Assembly: GCA_948567375.1 (NCBI GenBank)
Contig: OX419762.1
Span: 36,499,034-36,563,033, forward strand
DNA length: 64,000 nucleotides
DNA from: Lunularia cruciata
Taxonomy: Eukaryota > Streptophyta > Marchantiopsida > Lunulariales > Lunulariaceae
Reading direction: 5' to 3'
The stretch's first letter is position 1. Every line of letters begins with the position of its first letter. Made by a program: the position numbers and the translations under genes. Shown here piece by piece: positions 30,012-42,500 of this stretch. Under the pieces are notes generated by a model. It had not been told where the DNA came from and searched no databases. It saw nothing but the letters and a program-made list of their open reading frames with translations.

Positions 30012-33000
30012 TTATGCTAACTTTACATTGTACAAGCGTATTGAGTGATCTGCCCCGCAAGATGCTAGTTGCAAAAAGTCATTTACAGGTTGCTCCGAGG
30101 TACTAGAGTCTGCCGTGCTTGGTGCTATTTCCGGTGACGTGATTCTTTCGTGACCAGAAAGATGGGTTCTCCATGTTAATCGCCGCACTGTAGCGACATG
30201 ACATAGATAGCTATCTAACTTCTGTAAGATTGACAGCTCGAGCTTCCACAACTTCGTCGAAGAAGTACTTCGATCTGCAACAGCGAGATTGAAGTCACTT
30301 TCCAAGGCTTTCTTGAGTGAACCTTGCCATAGCTCCAGAGAACCATCTTCCATTCCCACGGCAAGAATGTAAGCCCTTTGGTTTGGCTGCTTGGGACCCC
30401 ACGCCACAGCAGTGACACTGCTCTTGAATGTGGGGAGGCTGATTATGTTCTGGACTTGAACCCCATCATCTGTGTCTTGAACAGCCCATATTTTCACCGT
30501 TTTGTCTCGTGATCCTGTGGCAAAGAAGCTATCACACTGGCTCCAAGAGCACGCCCAGATTATCCGTTTGTGTCCATCAGCTCTTGTGACCAGTTTGTAG
30601 GGAGATGGTGAGTCTGCTCCATCATCTGTGTCACGCACCCACCAGATTACCGGGTCAGATTCTTTGCAGCATTTACCAGTACTTGAATCCTCCACTTGAG
30701 GGACCAAGGAAAGTGTACCTTTGTTGCAGAGCTCTCCGCTGGGTTCTAATTCACAATCGCTAATGAAAGATTCATTAAGATAAACTATCCGTCTGGACAA
30801 GTGAATGCAATCTTCTTCACCCTTGCAGCATTGTTCAAGGGTCATATTAAACCAGCTGGCATGGCATCCTTATTGCACAAGACAAACTGAATGCATCGTT
30901 TATGCTCTCAGCGTGAAACAAATTACTGGATCAAGCTTTCTATAAATGCTTCCGAATAGATATCAAAGTTTATGCTTACCACTACATATCTATCTCAAAA
31001 AAACGCAAGTCGGTGGTAGACAAATATTTTCAGTAGCAAATGAAGGCGTGTTGACGAACCTGTGGTCACTCGCTCGAATAGAGAAAGGTGACGGTCTCTA
31101 GAAACAGAGAGCAGAAATCGATCATTATGAGAAAATTCCATTTGTGTCACCGTGAGCACGTGAGATTTCAATTGGTCAATTGGTCTCCACGAGTTAATTT
31201 GCCACAACCAGATTTGAGCGAAATTGCTCGACTGTGCCTGGCATAAATCAGGTTTTCAACGAATAAGGCCACATTACTAAACCCCGGTGTTCGCAAGCCA
31301 CATTACTGAACTTACTCTCTATCCTTGTGCAAGAAAAGAGAATCACTTCCTTAACCCCAAGGGCAAAGGAATATGTAGATTGAGGGGCTAGTGTTAAAAG
31401 CAGCAAAAGAGGTAGGCACTCTAAACATGAGTCAACAAAACCTAGCATGAAACACATTGGGCATGTTAAACGACTGTCTCGATCTGTAAATACCTTGCAA
31501 GCAGTGGCCAGCAGTTTCCCGGTATGATCACAGCACATGGAGAAGAGCTCATTCCCATGACCATAAAGTTTGTGCGTTTCAGGCCAGAGAGTATTTTGAC
31601 ACAAATGTTCCTCAAACGGAGGTTTTGTCAAAACAGATGGTAAAGCATCAGGTACTGAATCCATGGCATTCAGACCCGCTTCATCGAAGTCTTTCACTGC
31701 TGTAAGGTCATTTCCTTTACCTACACAGAGAATTATACCAAATTTTCACGATGAATCAAACCCAAAGTTAATATTCTTAAATCCTTATTCCTTGACTAAT
31801 CGCTAGACAGAGGATACAAAGACACCCTTCAGCTTTTGCTTTGCACAAACCTCGAGAATAAATCGGTTTCTGAGACAGCCCAAGAGCAGACATGTTAGCC
31901 CCTAAGATCTTCACGTCCTCTCGATTTAATCCATCCTCTTTAGTCACCTTGCCCCCAACAGTGAAATCCAGCGTGTCTAAAAATGCTCCAGGTGCCTCAA
32001 ACACTCTCGCCACCTTCTCATCAGCCCCACTGACATATCGATGGTTACCAGTGCCCGCAACAATGGCCAGGCAGTTCAAGTCATGACCATGAACTTGAGG
32101 TCGTCCAATCTCGTGCCAGGACAAGCTGTCATTTCCCGTCTCCTTCTTAATCCGATTCCAACAGGCGAATATTCTAGCTGTCTTCAGTTCCCAGTTAAAA
32201 AAGAACGGCGAGTAAGAAAGGGGACACCAAATTATTTGTACGTGATTACTAACCAGTTATAATGTCATGAAATGTCGTATAGAAAGGAAGGACACCAAAT
32301 GATTCGTAATGATTGTAAGATGCTCAATTTGATTCCTATCACCACTAACCATAGAGACTCAAAGAGTTATCGGATGACAAAAAGCAATCCCTAAAGAGGA
32401 GGCATCTAAACCCATAAATATGTGCAAATCATTTCGTAATGGTAGTCATCACGTAGAATACCTGATCGTCGCTAGCAGAGAGCAAAAACTGGCTCGTCTT
32501 TGACCACGCCAGATCTACAACTGGTGCAGAATGTCCTGAGGGAGTCAGCTGTGGCTCCCACTCTTGTGAATCCAACTCTTTCCAGAGGTGGAGAGAACCC
32601 CCATAGCCATGAGCAAGAATTGCATTCCCATGAGAACCCCATACTCCTCCATAAAACCCGAGGGCTGAGTGACTTAGTTCCCCTACAGTAACTTCGTTCA
32701 TCCATATTCCCGACTCTGTGCTGGGTTTCCAAATCATCATGGTCCGGTCCATCGAAGCCGAAAGGACACACATTGCTTCCGCTTCCTCCAGTTCAACAAC
32801 CTCTGTACCACTTTGCTCGACCGGTGAACCACAGCCATGAGGTTGCCATCTGACAGTATATACCCAATCTTCATGACCGAGCAATAAAGATTCAAGCGAC
32901 ACCTGCCAAAGCGCATCTCCGACTTTGAATACAGGGCCGTCGATAAATGTCTTCAAACTCAATTCCAACCTCGATGATGTTCCCTCGCTACTTGTATCTC

Positions 33001-35251
33001 TTACGAGACTTTCCCGTCGAGCTATTTTCCATATCTTTATGGTTTTGTCTTGAGATGAACTTGCGAGGTAAACAACAGCTCTGGTAGTACCTTTAGCAAA
33101 ACTTCGGAAGTCAAGAGATCGAACCCAGTCAATATGAGCCTTCACCTTGCACACCAAGATGAACTGCAAAAACACAGTATCGGAGTCAGATAGCGATGCA
33201 CAAAACCTACAGAGTCTTTTTACTAAGATTAGACGATGCAAGATTGGTATCTACATCCGGACGCTTCAAGAAGAACTTGGGAAATGAGTCAATTGGTTCC
33301 GAGTACCAGAAGAGACGGTTAAGTAGTTCATTGATGAATATATGAAGAGAAAAGTACCTGACCCTTTGACGACCCGGCATAAAAATGGACTTGGTTGTCC
33401 AAACCTCCAAGTGCTAAAAGAAAAGCATCCTGGCTGTCAGGAAGGGCAGTCAGAGATGTAGCAACCATGGCTCTTGAGCCTACAGGAATTGATTGTAGAC
33501 GAGATATTCGACAGTCACCTGAATTCCGATGAACAAGAATTACTTGGCAGTACAGAAACTTGTGGAGGAAATTCCCCAAAATTCCATCTTTAGCAGCAGG
33601 GCAGACAAACAATCTTCTCCTTCAATCTGCTATACGTGATTGCAGAAAATTGATTCCGGTCCATGTTTCATAACGCCAATATTGGTCTTGGAAGGTCAGC
33701 TGGAAAATCTCTACAATTTAATGCGAGAAATTCAAGAGGTTCTTTGGCTGGAAAATACTGCTCTTAACCTCCTTAAAATTCTCAAGAAATACATTCCATT
33801 ACAATCAGTGGATCACTGTACGACTCCGGCACATTTTATAGATTTATAGAAATTTATAGATTGATTAAGATGAAGGCATACCACTGAGTTGCGAAGGAAG
33901 ACAAACTTCCCAAATTCGAACAGAAGTATCAGAAGAGGTGGTGGACATCAAGACTACTGACGACGTTAGCATCACGGAAGCGATGCATGTCACAGCCTTA
34001 TCGTGCGCTTTCGGAAGTTCTGCTACTTTCCTCCACTGACATAACCAGAATGGCAAGAGACAACGAAAATAATTTAGAAAAACCGTCACTTGCACCGGCT
34101 GTACCTTGAGTATCAAGACGGGATAGGGCCAGATGTAAGGTACGGCATAATGGAGGAGCTAGTTCCAAATGAGGGAGCGCAAGGCAAAGAGTTTAGAAGC
34201 AATTCGTAATGAACAAAAATTTAATCAACATGCACTTCTCTCTTTAATATCCCACAGGAAAAGCTAATAATAAAACGTGACTACGCTTAGAAAACTTATA
34301 AGCGTAGTCAAGCTCAGAGATACTTTTCGGGGTAAAACTACTACATTGGTAATTCACCGGGAAAATAAATACCTTCGTTTCCGAGGCCACGTACCCCCAC
34401 ATGATAATAGTTCCATCCGCACTGCCGGAGAGCAGGAAGTGTTCTCCACATGCTGATCTATCTGCACTGCGCCCATTATCAGAACTTACTTAGGACTTGT
34501 CAAATGTAAGAAAAAGCTGGCCCCAAAAACCTAACTCTTGAGCCCAGACTCTACTACCATGACCGTGTAAACAACAGCTGAAAGCAGGAAAGCGCGAGCT
34601 GAAGAGTGAAAGGAGAGTGAGAAAATGAAGCACAATTTTACATTAGGACAAATAAATACAAACAGAAAAGACAACCTTACGGACCTGCATCAGTTTGAAA
34701 GCTTGATGGAAGCCAGAGAACACAATTCACATAGTCCTTGTGACCCGGTAGCGTCACCAGAATTTTGGCACTCTGCAAGTTTTTCAGCCACTAACTTACT
34801 TACAGATACTCAAACTAATGCAAGTCCAGCTGGAGCCGAGACAGAGAGGAGGAATATAAGGTTGAACGTAGCGCTTGTCTCGTAAGCCAAGGTCTAAAAA
34901 AGACTTAAAGAGGAACGAGATGGAGAACAACCTCGCTACAGCTGAAGAGATCAGAGGCAGCAAACCGTCATCCAGCGATCTTCCAAAACTTCAGTTAGAA
35001 GCACTATAACTAGCTCCAGCCCTCTCCCTTATGAGCAATAGAAATTGCGCTGGTATTTCAAAATTTCCACGCACCTCTGGACAGAAAATTGCGACGGCAT
35101 TATGCGCTCCAAAGGCTACCAGGTTGCAAGGCCCCCAGTCTACAGCACCCACGACCCTGTTGCACCCAACCCCGATGAAAGTGCTTCGTACATCTACCGT
35201 TCCAATGCCACCTTCCATCTCCCCGTCGTGAATGCTCACCTCAAACCCCAT
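30012..35251 (-). CDS. ELP2: Elongator complex protein 2 (WD40)
   Basis: ELP2 is the double WD40-propeller subunit of Elongator, which binds ELP1 and ELP3 and supports the complex's modification of tRNA wobble uridines. The model is complement(30012..30868, 31060..31237, 31494..31720, 31851..32181, 32462..33163, 33358..33518, 33882..34035, 34373..34461, 34685..34772, 35075..35251): 2964 nt, 987 residues. Every intron is GT-AG and all phases agree. Family hallmarks in order: [16 protein letters not shown] (about 20-35), [175 protein letters not shown] and a C-terminal [15 protein letters not shown]. It is longer than the roughly 840 residues usual in plants, mainly through about 80 extra residues at the start of the last exon. 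An alternative start is the Met 11 codons downstream. It shares a promoter region with EF1B. Confidence 0.92.
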
Positions 35252-35482
35252 GAGACTGCAATCTCCTCCTCAATCGACCTCATATACAGATCTCAAACCC
35301 AAATTGAATATTTGAAAATCTAGTTCCCCAGATTCCACCTGCAAACCAAACTACGTTCCAAAATCCCCGTCTAAACCGTAATCAAATGTCTCTACACCAA
35401 ACAGAGTTTGAAATCCTAGCTCCTCCTTCACCTGAACTCAGTTCCCAAAGCTCCAGTCTAATCAGCATCACTGTACAGACAA

Positions 35483-35491
35483 AAACCCTAA
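35483..35491 (+). promoter_or_regulatory. Telobox AAACCCTAA
   Basis: An exact telobox, continued as AAACCC. In plants this element is typical of promoters for translation genes such as EF1A and ribosomal proteins, where it acts with a second activator site. Its place between two translation-related genes fits. Confidence 0.6.
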
Positions 35492-35504
35492 ACCCGAGGT
35501 CTAG

Positions 35505-35789
35505 CTAACCAACGTCGGAGGTCGATTTCAAACCTGGAGGTCAAAATGGACGGGTCAGATTCGGTAAATTTACTCTAATAAATTGGATGCCGTCCAAGTG
35601 TGTCCCTTAATTATTCGCATAAAATGAACAGAGGATGCAATGCGATCTTGCTAACCCAATCTCGCAGGTCAATATCAAACCCCGAGGGTCAAAACAGATG
35701 GTTTGGATTTGCTAAAAAGTCCCGGTAGACAGTGGATGCCGTCCAAGTGTGGCTATTAGAATATTCGCATATAAGGAACAGAGGATGCT
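35505..35789. repeat. Tandem duplication (about 140-bp unit) in the promoter
   Basis: Unit 1 is 35505-35640, unit 2 about 35651-35789. Both contain CTAACC, GAGG(G)TCAAAA, GGATGCCGTCCAAGTGTG, ATTCGCAT and GAACAGAGGATGC. The units differ by many substitutions in the first half but are nearly identical around GGATGCCGTCCAAGTGTG, so that block may be under constraint. In unit 2 the ATTCGCATA block becomes the TATA-like sequence. Confidence 0.85.
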
Positions 35790-36038
35790 AACGAGAAAGG
35801 GGGTTCTCAGAGGAAGCCCTAGAGGAAAGGAAGCGTTCTCCTCCTCCTCAAGCTGCTGGATCCTCCAAGGAAGAGTAGTGAAGCCTCCTTCTTAAGTGTA
35901 GCGTTTGCTTCCCTACATCTCTCTCTTGGCCTGTGCGATTCTCTCGTTCTTCACGTACGAGAACAACGCACACCAGACCTAAAACTCTTCTTTCTTCGCC
36001 GCAGCTCGTCGATTACATTGCTGCAATCGACCTCAGCC

Positions 36039-38372
36039 ATGGCTGTCCACTTCGAGGATCTGTCCACTCCGGCTGGTCTGAAGAAATTGGACGAGTACCT
36101 ACTCACCCGCAGCTACATCTCAGGGTATGTTGTCTGACTTCCTACATTTAAAATGGAACTTCTGAGTTCGATGTTGTGAGTGATCTCTTAGTACTGGCGT
36201 CGTCACGCTCCGGTTAGGTTCAGGCGTTTGAGCTCCGTTGCAAAGGTCTTAAGTAAGTTGCACGTCAGACCCGTTTCGGATGTCATTTTGTTGGAGCTGA
36301 AGTAGGAATGAAGCCGCTCCGGTTAGTTTTATCCACCGCCTGAAGCGTCTGTATCTCCTTCTTCCCGTTTCTGTGGACAGGATCTGTGTTCTATTAGTGG
36401 TTAGTATCACTGACTGGGTATAACGGCTTGGAGGGCGATTCTTTACATGCTCCGTACTTGCTTGATTTCCCTGGCAGTGGAGAGGTTAACCTTATATCCA
36501 CAGGAACAGCTGTGGAAAGTAGGCACTGAACTGCTTCTTTTTCTGAAATACCCCTAGGCCTGGAGTTACCGGATTGGATGATCTTGATATTCTGTTGTGT
36601 TAATGATGAGCTCTTAGATGTCGGAATCCCTCATATTGGCTCGCACGGAGTATATAGGAATCTCGTAACCTTCTATCTTGATCCAATTTCAGCCTAGTAT
36701 TATCGTACAACTACGCGTCAAGTCCGAATTGTTCGGTTCGCTTGCGCGGTGTTATTGACTAACTTTTTGTATGGATTCAGATACCAGGCATCCAGAGATG
36801 ACTTGGTGGTCTACTCTGCCATCCAAGGAGTACCAAAGGAACAGAACGTTGCCCGTTGGTACAACCACATCACAGCTCTTCTCGGCTCAAGGTATTACTC
36901 TGTTTTTGTCTCAAACCTGGATCCATAGAACGAACAACAGACTGCTTAGCAGCTAGAAGTACATGTTTTTTTGCTGCAATTATTTAGATGGACTGTTGTG
37001 ATACTCACCTACGTACATTTTGCTTTTGTTAAACTTCGATAATTGGGATCACATGTCTTTACCGGATACCAAATGATCCACTTATTCCCTAAATAATATG
37101 GGTCCTTCACGTATGCCTGCATCTCGATGGTATCAAAGACCATTAAGGCGCACAACGTGTGTGTGAATTTGAGACATTGCACTCCCATTGTCAGGAATGA
37201 CATCACTTTTATTGTGGATTTCCGTCCTCACTTATCTGATTTTATTGTCTGGTGCGGATTCAGCTTCCCAGGAGCTGCCGCCGGTGTGAAAATTGCCGGA
37301 TCCGGAGCTTCCTCTGCCACGAAGGAACTCACCCTTGCTGCCGCCCCTCCTACGCCCGAGGCGGCTGCCGAGGACACCACAGAAGCACCCGCCGCTGACG
37401 ATGATGAGGATGATGATGACCTAGACCTGTTCGGTGAGGAGACCGAGGAAGAGAAGGCCGCCTCCGAAGCGCGGGAGGCTGCCAAGAAGGCGTCTGGCAA
37501 GAAGCCTGTTAGTAAGTTGTCCTACTTATGCATCCTCCTTCGAAGTATTCCATTCCCCTTGTTTCTTTTGTGATTTCCCTCGTTCGTGGTTTGCTTCATA
37601 CTTGTATTTGACATTGTCCGAAATGCGCTGCAGTTGGAAAGTCGTCAGTTCTTCTAGATGTTAAGCCCTGGGATGATGAGACTGACATGAAGAAACTAGA
37701 GGAAGCTGTCCGAAGCGTCAAGCAAGATGGTCTCTTGTGGGGAGCCTGTAAGTTGGCTATGCTTTCTTCCAGTGTTATGTGATTTCTGTAATTTTTTACA
37801 ACTCACTCCCTTGCACTTATCTTTACCAACCAGTTGGCACTATGTTGGAACTCTTTATAACTTCACTTCATTCTTCCTGTACTGCTTAAAGCCCTGAGAG
37901 GACAATGTATATGTCCATTCGCTCAGATGATGCATGATTACATGACTCATTATCAAGTGCACCCTTCTGACTTAGTCTCCACTGTGTGCAGCCAAATTAG
38001 TGCCAGTTGGTTATGGTATTAAGAAGTTGCAGATCATGATGACCATCGAAGACGACAAGGTTTCCCCGGACAACCTGATCGAGGATTACCTGACTGCAGA
38101 GCCCGCCAACGAGTACATCCAGAGTTGTGACATTGCAGCATTTAACAAGATTTGTAAGTTTTCTCTTCTACTCTGCCGCAGGATTAGCTCCTCAATTAGG
38201 AATTTCCATTGCCTGCTTGAGGACATTTGCGATCCTACTCCCCTTAGCCCAGTGGGATGAATATTTGTTCTAATATTACTTGCTCCAGTAAAATGATTAG
38301 TTCCAAGGAAATTGTGCTGAAACTTAAGCGCCTAACTTCATCTCTGTTGCCACTGTCTTTGGTTTTGCAGAA
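36039..38372 (+). CDS. EF1B: Translation elongation factor 1-beta (eEF1B guanine-exchange subunit)
   Basis: It releases GDP from eEF1A so that a new GTP can bind, in the cytosolic eEF1B complex. The model is join(36039..36124, 36781..36891, 37264..37511, 37634..37747, 37992..38153, 38371..38372): 723 nt, 240 residues, all introns GT-AG. Residues 1-65 are the GST-C-like N terminus ([20 protein letters not shown] ... [11 protein letters not shown]). Next is an Ala/Pro-rich linker, then the acidic block [13 protein letters not shown] (111-123) followed by a charged EETEEEK helix. The exchange domain (about 153-240) has [50 protein letters not shown]. The C terminus FNKI is the family's normal end. 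The stop codon is split: T from exon 5 and AA from exon 6, so the last exon adds no residue. Plants have alpha/beta type paralogues of this subunit, and the exact subtype is not resolved. Confidence 0.93.
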
Positions 38373-39510
38373 ATTAGAGGAACTCTTTTTTGGCTAAACA
38401 AATTATGTGAAGTGAAGAGGGCTACAACAGGATCTTTAATGATTTTGATTACAAATTTTAAGAAAAAATTTCGTCCTACGTTGATCTCAACATCTCATAC
38501 GGGGTTTGGTTTTTTCTTCTCTCTACTTGAGGATGTTCTGAGTGCGGGTATTTGGTGACGACAAGCGCTCACCCCGTGTTGGAAACCAAGGACTAAAATC
38601 ATTTTCAATGGGCTCCATGGCCACCCTCCCTTCTCATCGTAAATATGTTCAGCATGTCTTGTGTTTGGGAACTCTGCCAATCTGTGCACTCGGTGGAATA
38701 TGTTTCGATGTGTTTGTCACATTCGATGCTATCCCTGTGTCGCCCATGTGTTTGTCACGTCCATATCGGGTTTAAACTTTCGCTAGCCAATTATACGGAG
38801 ACTATTGTTGGAGTTCTATCCGATAAGCCCGAGCCCCTTGAAAACTTTGTCACCACCAAGAATTTCGTGTGCTCCGACCTAGAGTGTCGTATGTACATAT
38901 TATTTCTTGACACGCCGGATGCCTTGCAGGATACAGCAGGTTTACATCGTAATGAAAATTCATTCATGGGAAGAGCGAAGTCACTTGTACGTCCTAATTT
39001 GAAAATGTGCAGATGGAATGTCTGCGCCGAAGAAAGCATGTGCAGTCTTTGTGTTAGTAGTGTGCATCAATCCATCTTTTGGTGGATGTCATACGAACGA
39101 ACATACCGCGCATGGCTTCTTCAAGGAAACTAGCCATGAGCGGAGTTTGAATCGGGTGAGTTACGCAATGCGTCTGAATTTAAGATTTTATGTTTTTACC
39201 CAGACGAGTAAAGATTTGGATTATATTGAAGATGTTGCAAGTGTAGCCCCAGTTTTAATATGCATAGTTAAAATGTACGTTTGGAAAGGTGTTATTGATT
39301 GAAGGCACATAGTGCATGAAATCCACTCTAGATTCAAAATATTACGGTTTCAGATTCTTCATAGGAAAAGTTCCAACTGTGATGTCACCCATCGACATGT
39401 CTTGGCAATCGGATGTGGAAAATACAACCAGCGCATTATTCCAACACAAGCAGATAACCGCATCCGGAGTTGTACTACATGACTTAGAAACGTAAATATG
39501 CGAGTAATTT
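38373..39510 (+). other. Probable EF1B 3' UTR, then unassigned DNA
   Basis: The transcript must continue past the split stop, so at least the first few hundred bases are 3' UTR. A 162-codon frame at 38645-39133 has no family motif and low-complexity Cys/Ser content; I do not support it as a gene. Confidence 0.4.
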
Positions 39511-39555
39511 GAATATAAGAACACCACCGCCATATACGGTTGTGTTCTTATATTC
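39511..39555. repeat. Hairpin with 14-bp perfect arms plus 4 bp
   Basis: GAATATAAGAACAC at 39511-39524 pairs perfectly with 39542-39555. One mismatch further in, ACCG pairs with CGGT, leaving a 7-nt loop. It lies downstream of EF1B and could be a foldback element or RNA structure. Confidence 0.85.
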
Positions 39556-42500
39556 AGGGCCGCTGAGCCGGTTATACTTGTTCTCCCATTGAAACTCCTT
39601 GGATGCTGATGACATCTTGCAGAAGCAAAAGAGGAGAACTTATCTACTCTGAAAATGTATCTCTGGTAAGGCGCACCAACTTTTGTCGACTACTAGCTCA
39701 CAATGAATCTATATGTTCGACAGTTGCAATCAACCTTATGAATCACAGGTGAAAGGCGTAATAGTCACATTGACGGTCTGTTGACAAACAGTAGCAACAA
39801 TTTAGTATATACATAGAAGGAAACCTTTACATACTCCAGATTTGGTCACATTGAACAGGGGTTTTCCACACCCGGAACAACGTCCACGGACCAGATAATC
39901 TTAAAAGCCAGTAGAGATCTGAAACAGCATCAACTTTCAACGTCAACATCCATCAATTCTCAACTCTCGACATTAGGTATTATCCTAATGTGCTTTGAAG
40001 AACAAAGACATCACGAGGTGAAAACGTAACACTCGTGAACTAGCATATAACAAGAAAAGAATTCTTTCCTGAGGGGGCTGCGATGCGTTCTGAACTCAAC
40101 CTCCGCTCCCACTCATCGTGGCACGAGTACCCCACGCCCCTTCGATCTGCCATCTATTTTCTGTTCAACTGGTAGTAGTTGTGAGCTGTCACTTCCCACC
40201 GTCCTATCTAAAGCTTGACCAGTGTTGGCTTTTGCATGTATACACGATGCAGTGGACTACAGTGGACAACAGAGTGAGGCAGCTTATTGGGAGTAGAAGA
40301 CAAAGACGATTGGAAGAGCAAGATCCGTATACTATAGTCTATGTTTCCAAGAATAAGAGACCAGAGTTATGAGCATTCAATTGTCCGTAGCAACCAAGGT
40401 GGGTATTTTGCGGCAAGGTGAATGCTGGATTTTGATAAGAATGTTCTTCCACTGAAGTTTGAACCAATTAAGATAGAGCATAAAACGTCCAATTATCAGT
40501 TCGTGAAAGCTTGCACGCGGGAAGGTTGACATGATGTTTCTTGTCTTTTGAGAATGGAACATTTAGGTGGTTTTCACCAAAAGTGTATTTTGCCAGAGAT
40601 TGGTAAAATTCAATCTACATTTTTTCCTTACTATGGATGGAGATAGGACGCTACAATCATGAGACAATCTTTCTTTTCCTTGTACGTGTGTGCACTTAAT
40701 TCCAATATGCGACAAATTAGAGTATTGCAAAAGCGACTACTACGCCGTCCCAAACGTTCTCATTCTCTAGTTTAAGATCACCACCACCTAAGAAGTATCC
40801 ATCCGAATTAGATACCAACGCTAAAATATAAGACCAGGCATACACATAACTGTGGACAAAGTATGGTAGTTGTATCCATAGTTAGTATCCATAGTACGCC
40901 TTCCTGCTGAGAAACTGCCGGTTCCGAATCCATGTTTGACTATGGTTTGTCTCATGTCCATTATAATTTCAAATTTGTATATATGGTCTAAATTGAAAGT
41001 GATTATTTGAATAATGGATGTTTTATTATAGAAGGTATTTTTATAGGTTCTTTTATAATAACTGTTAATTATTATTATTATTATTATTCGTAATATTATA
41101 AACCTTTTTAAACTTTTATTTCTTTCATTTGGATTTTGGCACGTGATTGCAAGTATGAAATATTATGTTTTCTTGAAATACCTGCTAAATTTCAAACATA
41201 TGTTTTGTTTCTAAATCTGTGCAAAGATATTTGTCAATTGTGGGGACCATATCACATCCGAGTCACCTATAACTACCGCAATACGATGACAGAACGCTGT
41301 AATCGTGGAAAGTACTCGCAGGATCTGTCCACCTGGTGGCTGACGTTCTTTACCTGTTGCCACTTGGCAGCTCGGTTGCCGTTAACCTGCGCTAGCACAA
41401 GGCAAATATAACTATGACAGTTACCAGATATATCCAATGAGCCCGCCGTACTCGTTCGTGAGGTAAGGAGTGGATTAGCCTCCCACAATACCAGACAACT
41501 TTCCCGACGTGTATCCTGCGGTTGCATACATCAGTGTTTGAAGCACGAGGCCGGTGACATAGAAGAAAATTTCGAGCGTTGAGTTTGCTACGGAGTTGGG
41601 ACCTCATGCCTGTTGAGCATGTATAAGATCAGAAAGATACGAGAAAATATAAGAATTGGACTAGAATGCATGGTAAACCGAACTTTCATAGAATCATGGG
41701 AGTACTTATACTCCATTTAACAGTAAAGTAACCCGAAAGAATAAAGGAAAAAGAAAATCTACTACTTGGGTGAGAAGGTATTGATGATTATAATTTAAGT
41801 TAATATATAGTGAACCAATCAGAGGGCAGTTTGCACTGATTTCTCCCGCGAATAATCCACCTGGTTCTAAGGACAAATTGTTCTTATGTGTGGTGTATTT
41901 AGACGGGTCCCACTATATAAAATGCCTAGTACTTACATTCATAAATTACATAAGTAGTAATCTCAATCTATCCAATTTGTCCGTTGGGAAAAACTTAAAT
42001 ATGTTTCTTAGTTCCGGAACATTCTAAAATTTTTATTTTTCACACCGTATTACGTATATAGTTAAATGCCTGGATGATAGTATTATTTACATCTTGGAAT
42101 ATTAAATTTAAAACTATATAATTATTTTAGGAATTCAATATTACTACCCAAATTCTGGATTGGTACTTGAACTGGGTTTTCTTATATATACAAAAAAAAT
42201 GTCTGAGTTGAATTTTAAATCTCTACTGAACATTAGAATTGCCACATTTTTGTCAGTCATTTAAGCAATTTATCATCACCAACATTCTAACAAGAACTTT
42301 GATACCGATCAGTAGCGTGAGCATAACGAAGTTCATCTTGTGACATTGCTGTAAATAAGGTTTATGAAAAGAAGTTGTGTCACTTAATATAAAATTCCAT
42401 GTATCTTATATCCATGTCAAAAAGAAAATTTAGTTACATGTGATTTTATCCCATATATTATCAGACCATATTCCATATCTCACCAAAATATTCACTTACT

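Larger units (their letters stand above)
35252..36038. promoter_or_regulatory. Shared head-to-head promoter region of ELP2 and EF1B
   Basis: 787 bp separate the two start codons, which face away from each other. The region contains a telobox (35483-35491), a tandem duplication (35505-35789), a TATA-like CATATAAGG at about 35768, and a CT-rich stretch before the EF1B start. Divergent spacing under 1 kb suggests a bidirectional promoter; that is inference. Confidence 0.6.

Noticed and set aside
31892-32262. + strand frames over ELP2 exon 7
   Set aside because: Antisense shadows; the - strand has conserved ELP2 sequence and splice sites.
37228-37500. 90-codon Ser/Ala-rich - strand frame
   Set aside because: Antisense shadow of EF1B exon 3 (acidic Asp/Glu codons read as Ser).
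38645-39133. 162-codon frame after EF1B
   Set aside because: No family motif and composition typical of non-coding DNA; most likely 3' UTR and flank.
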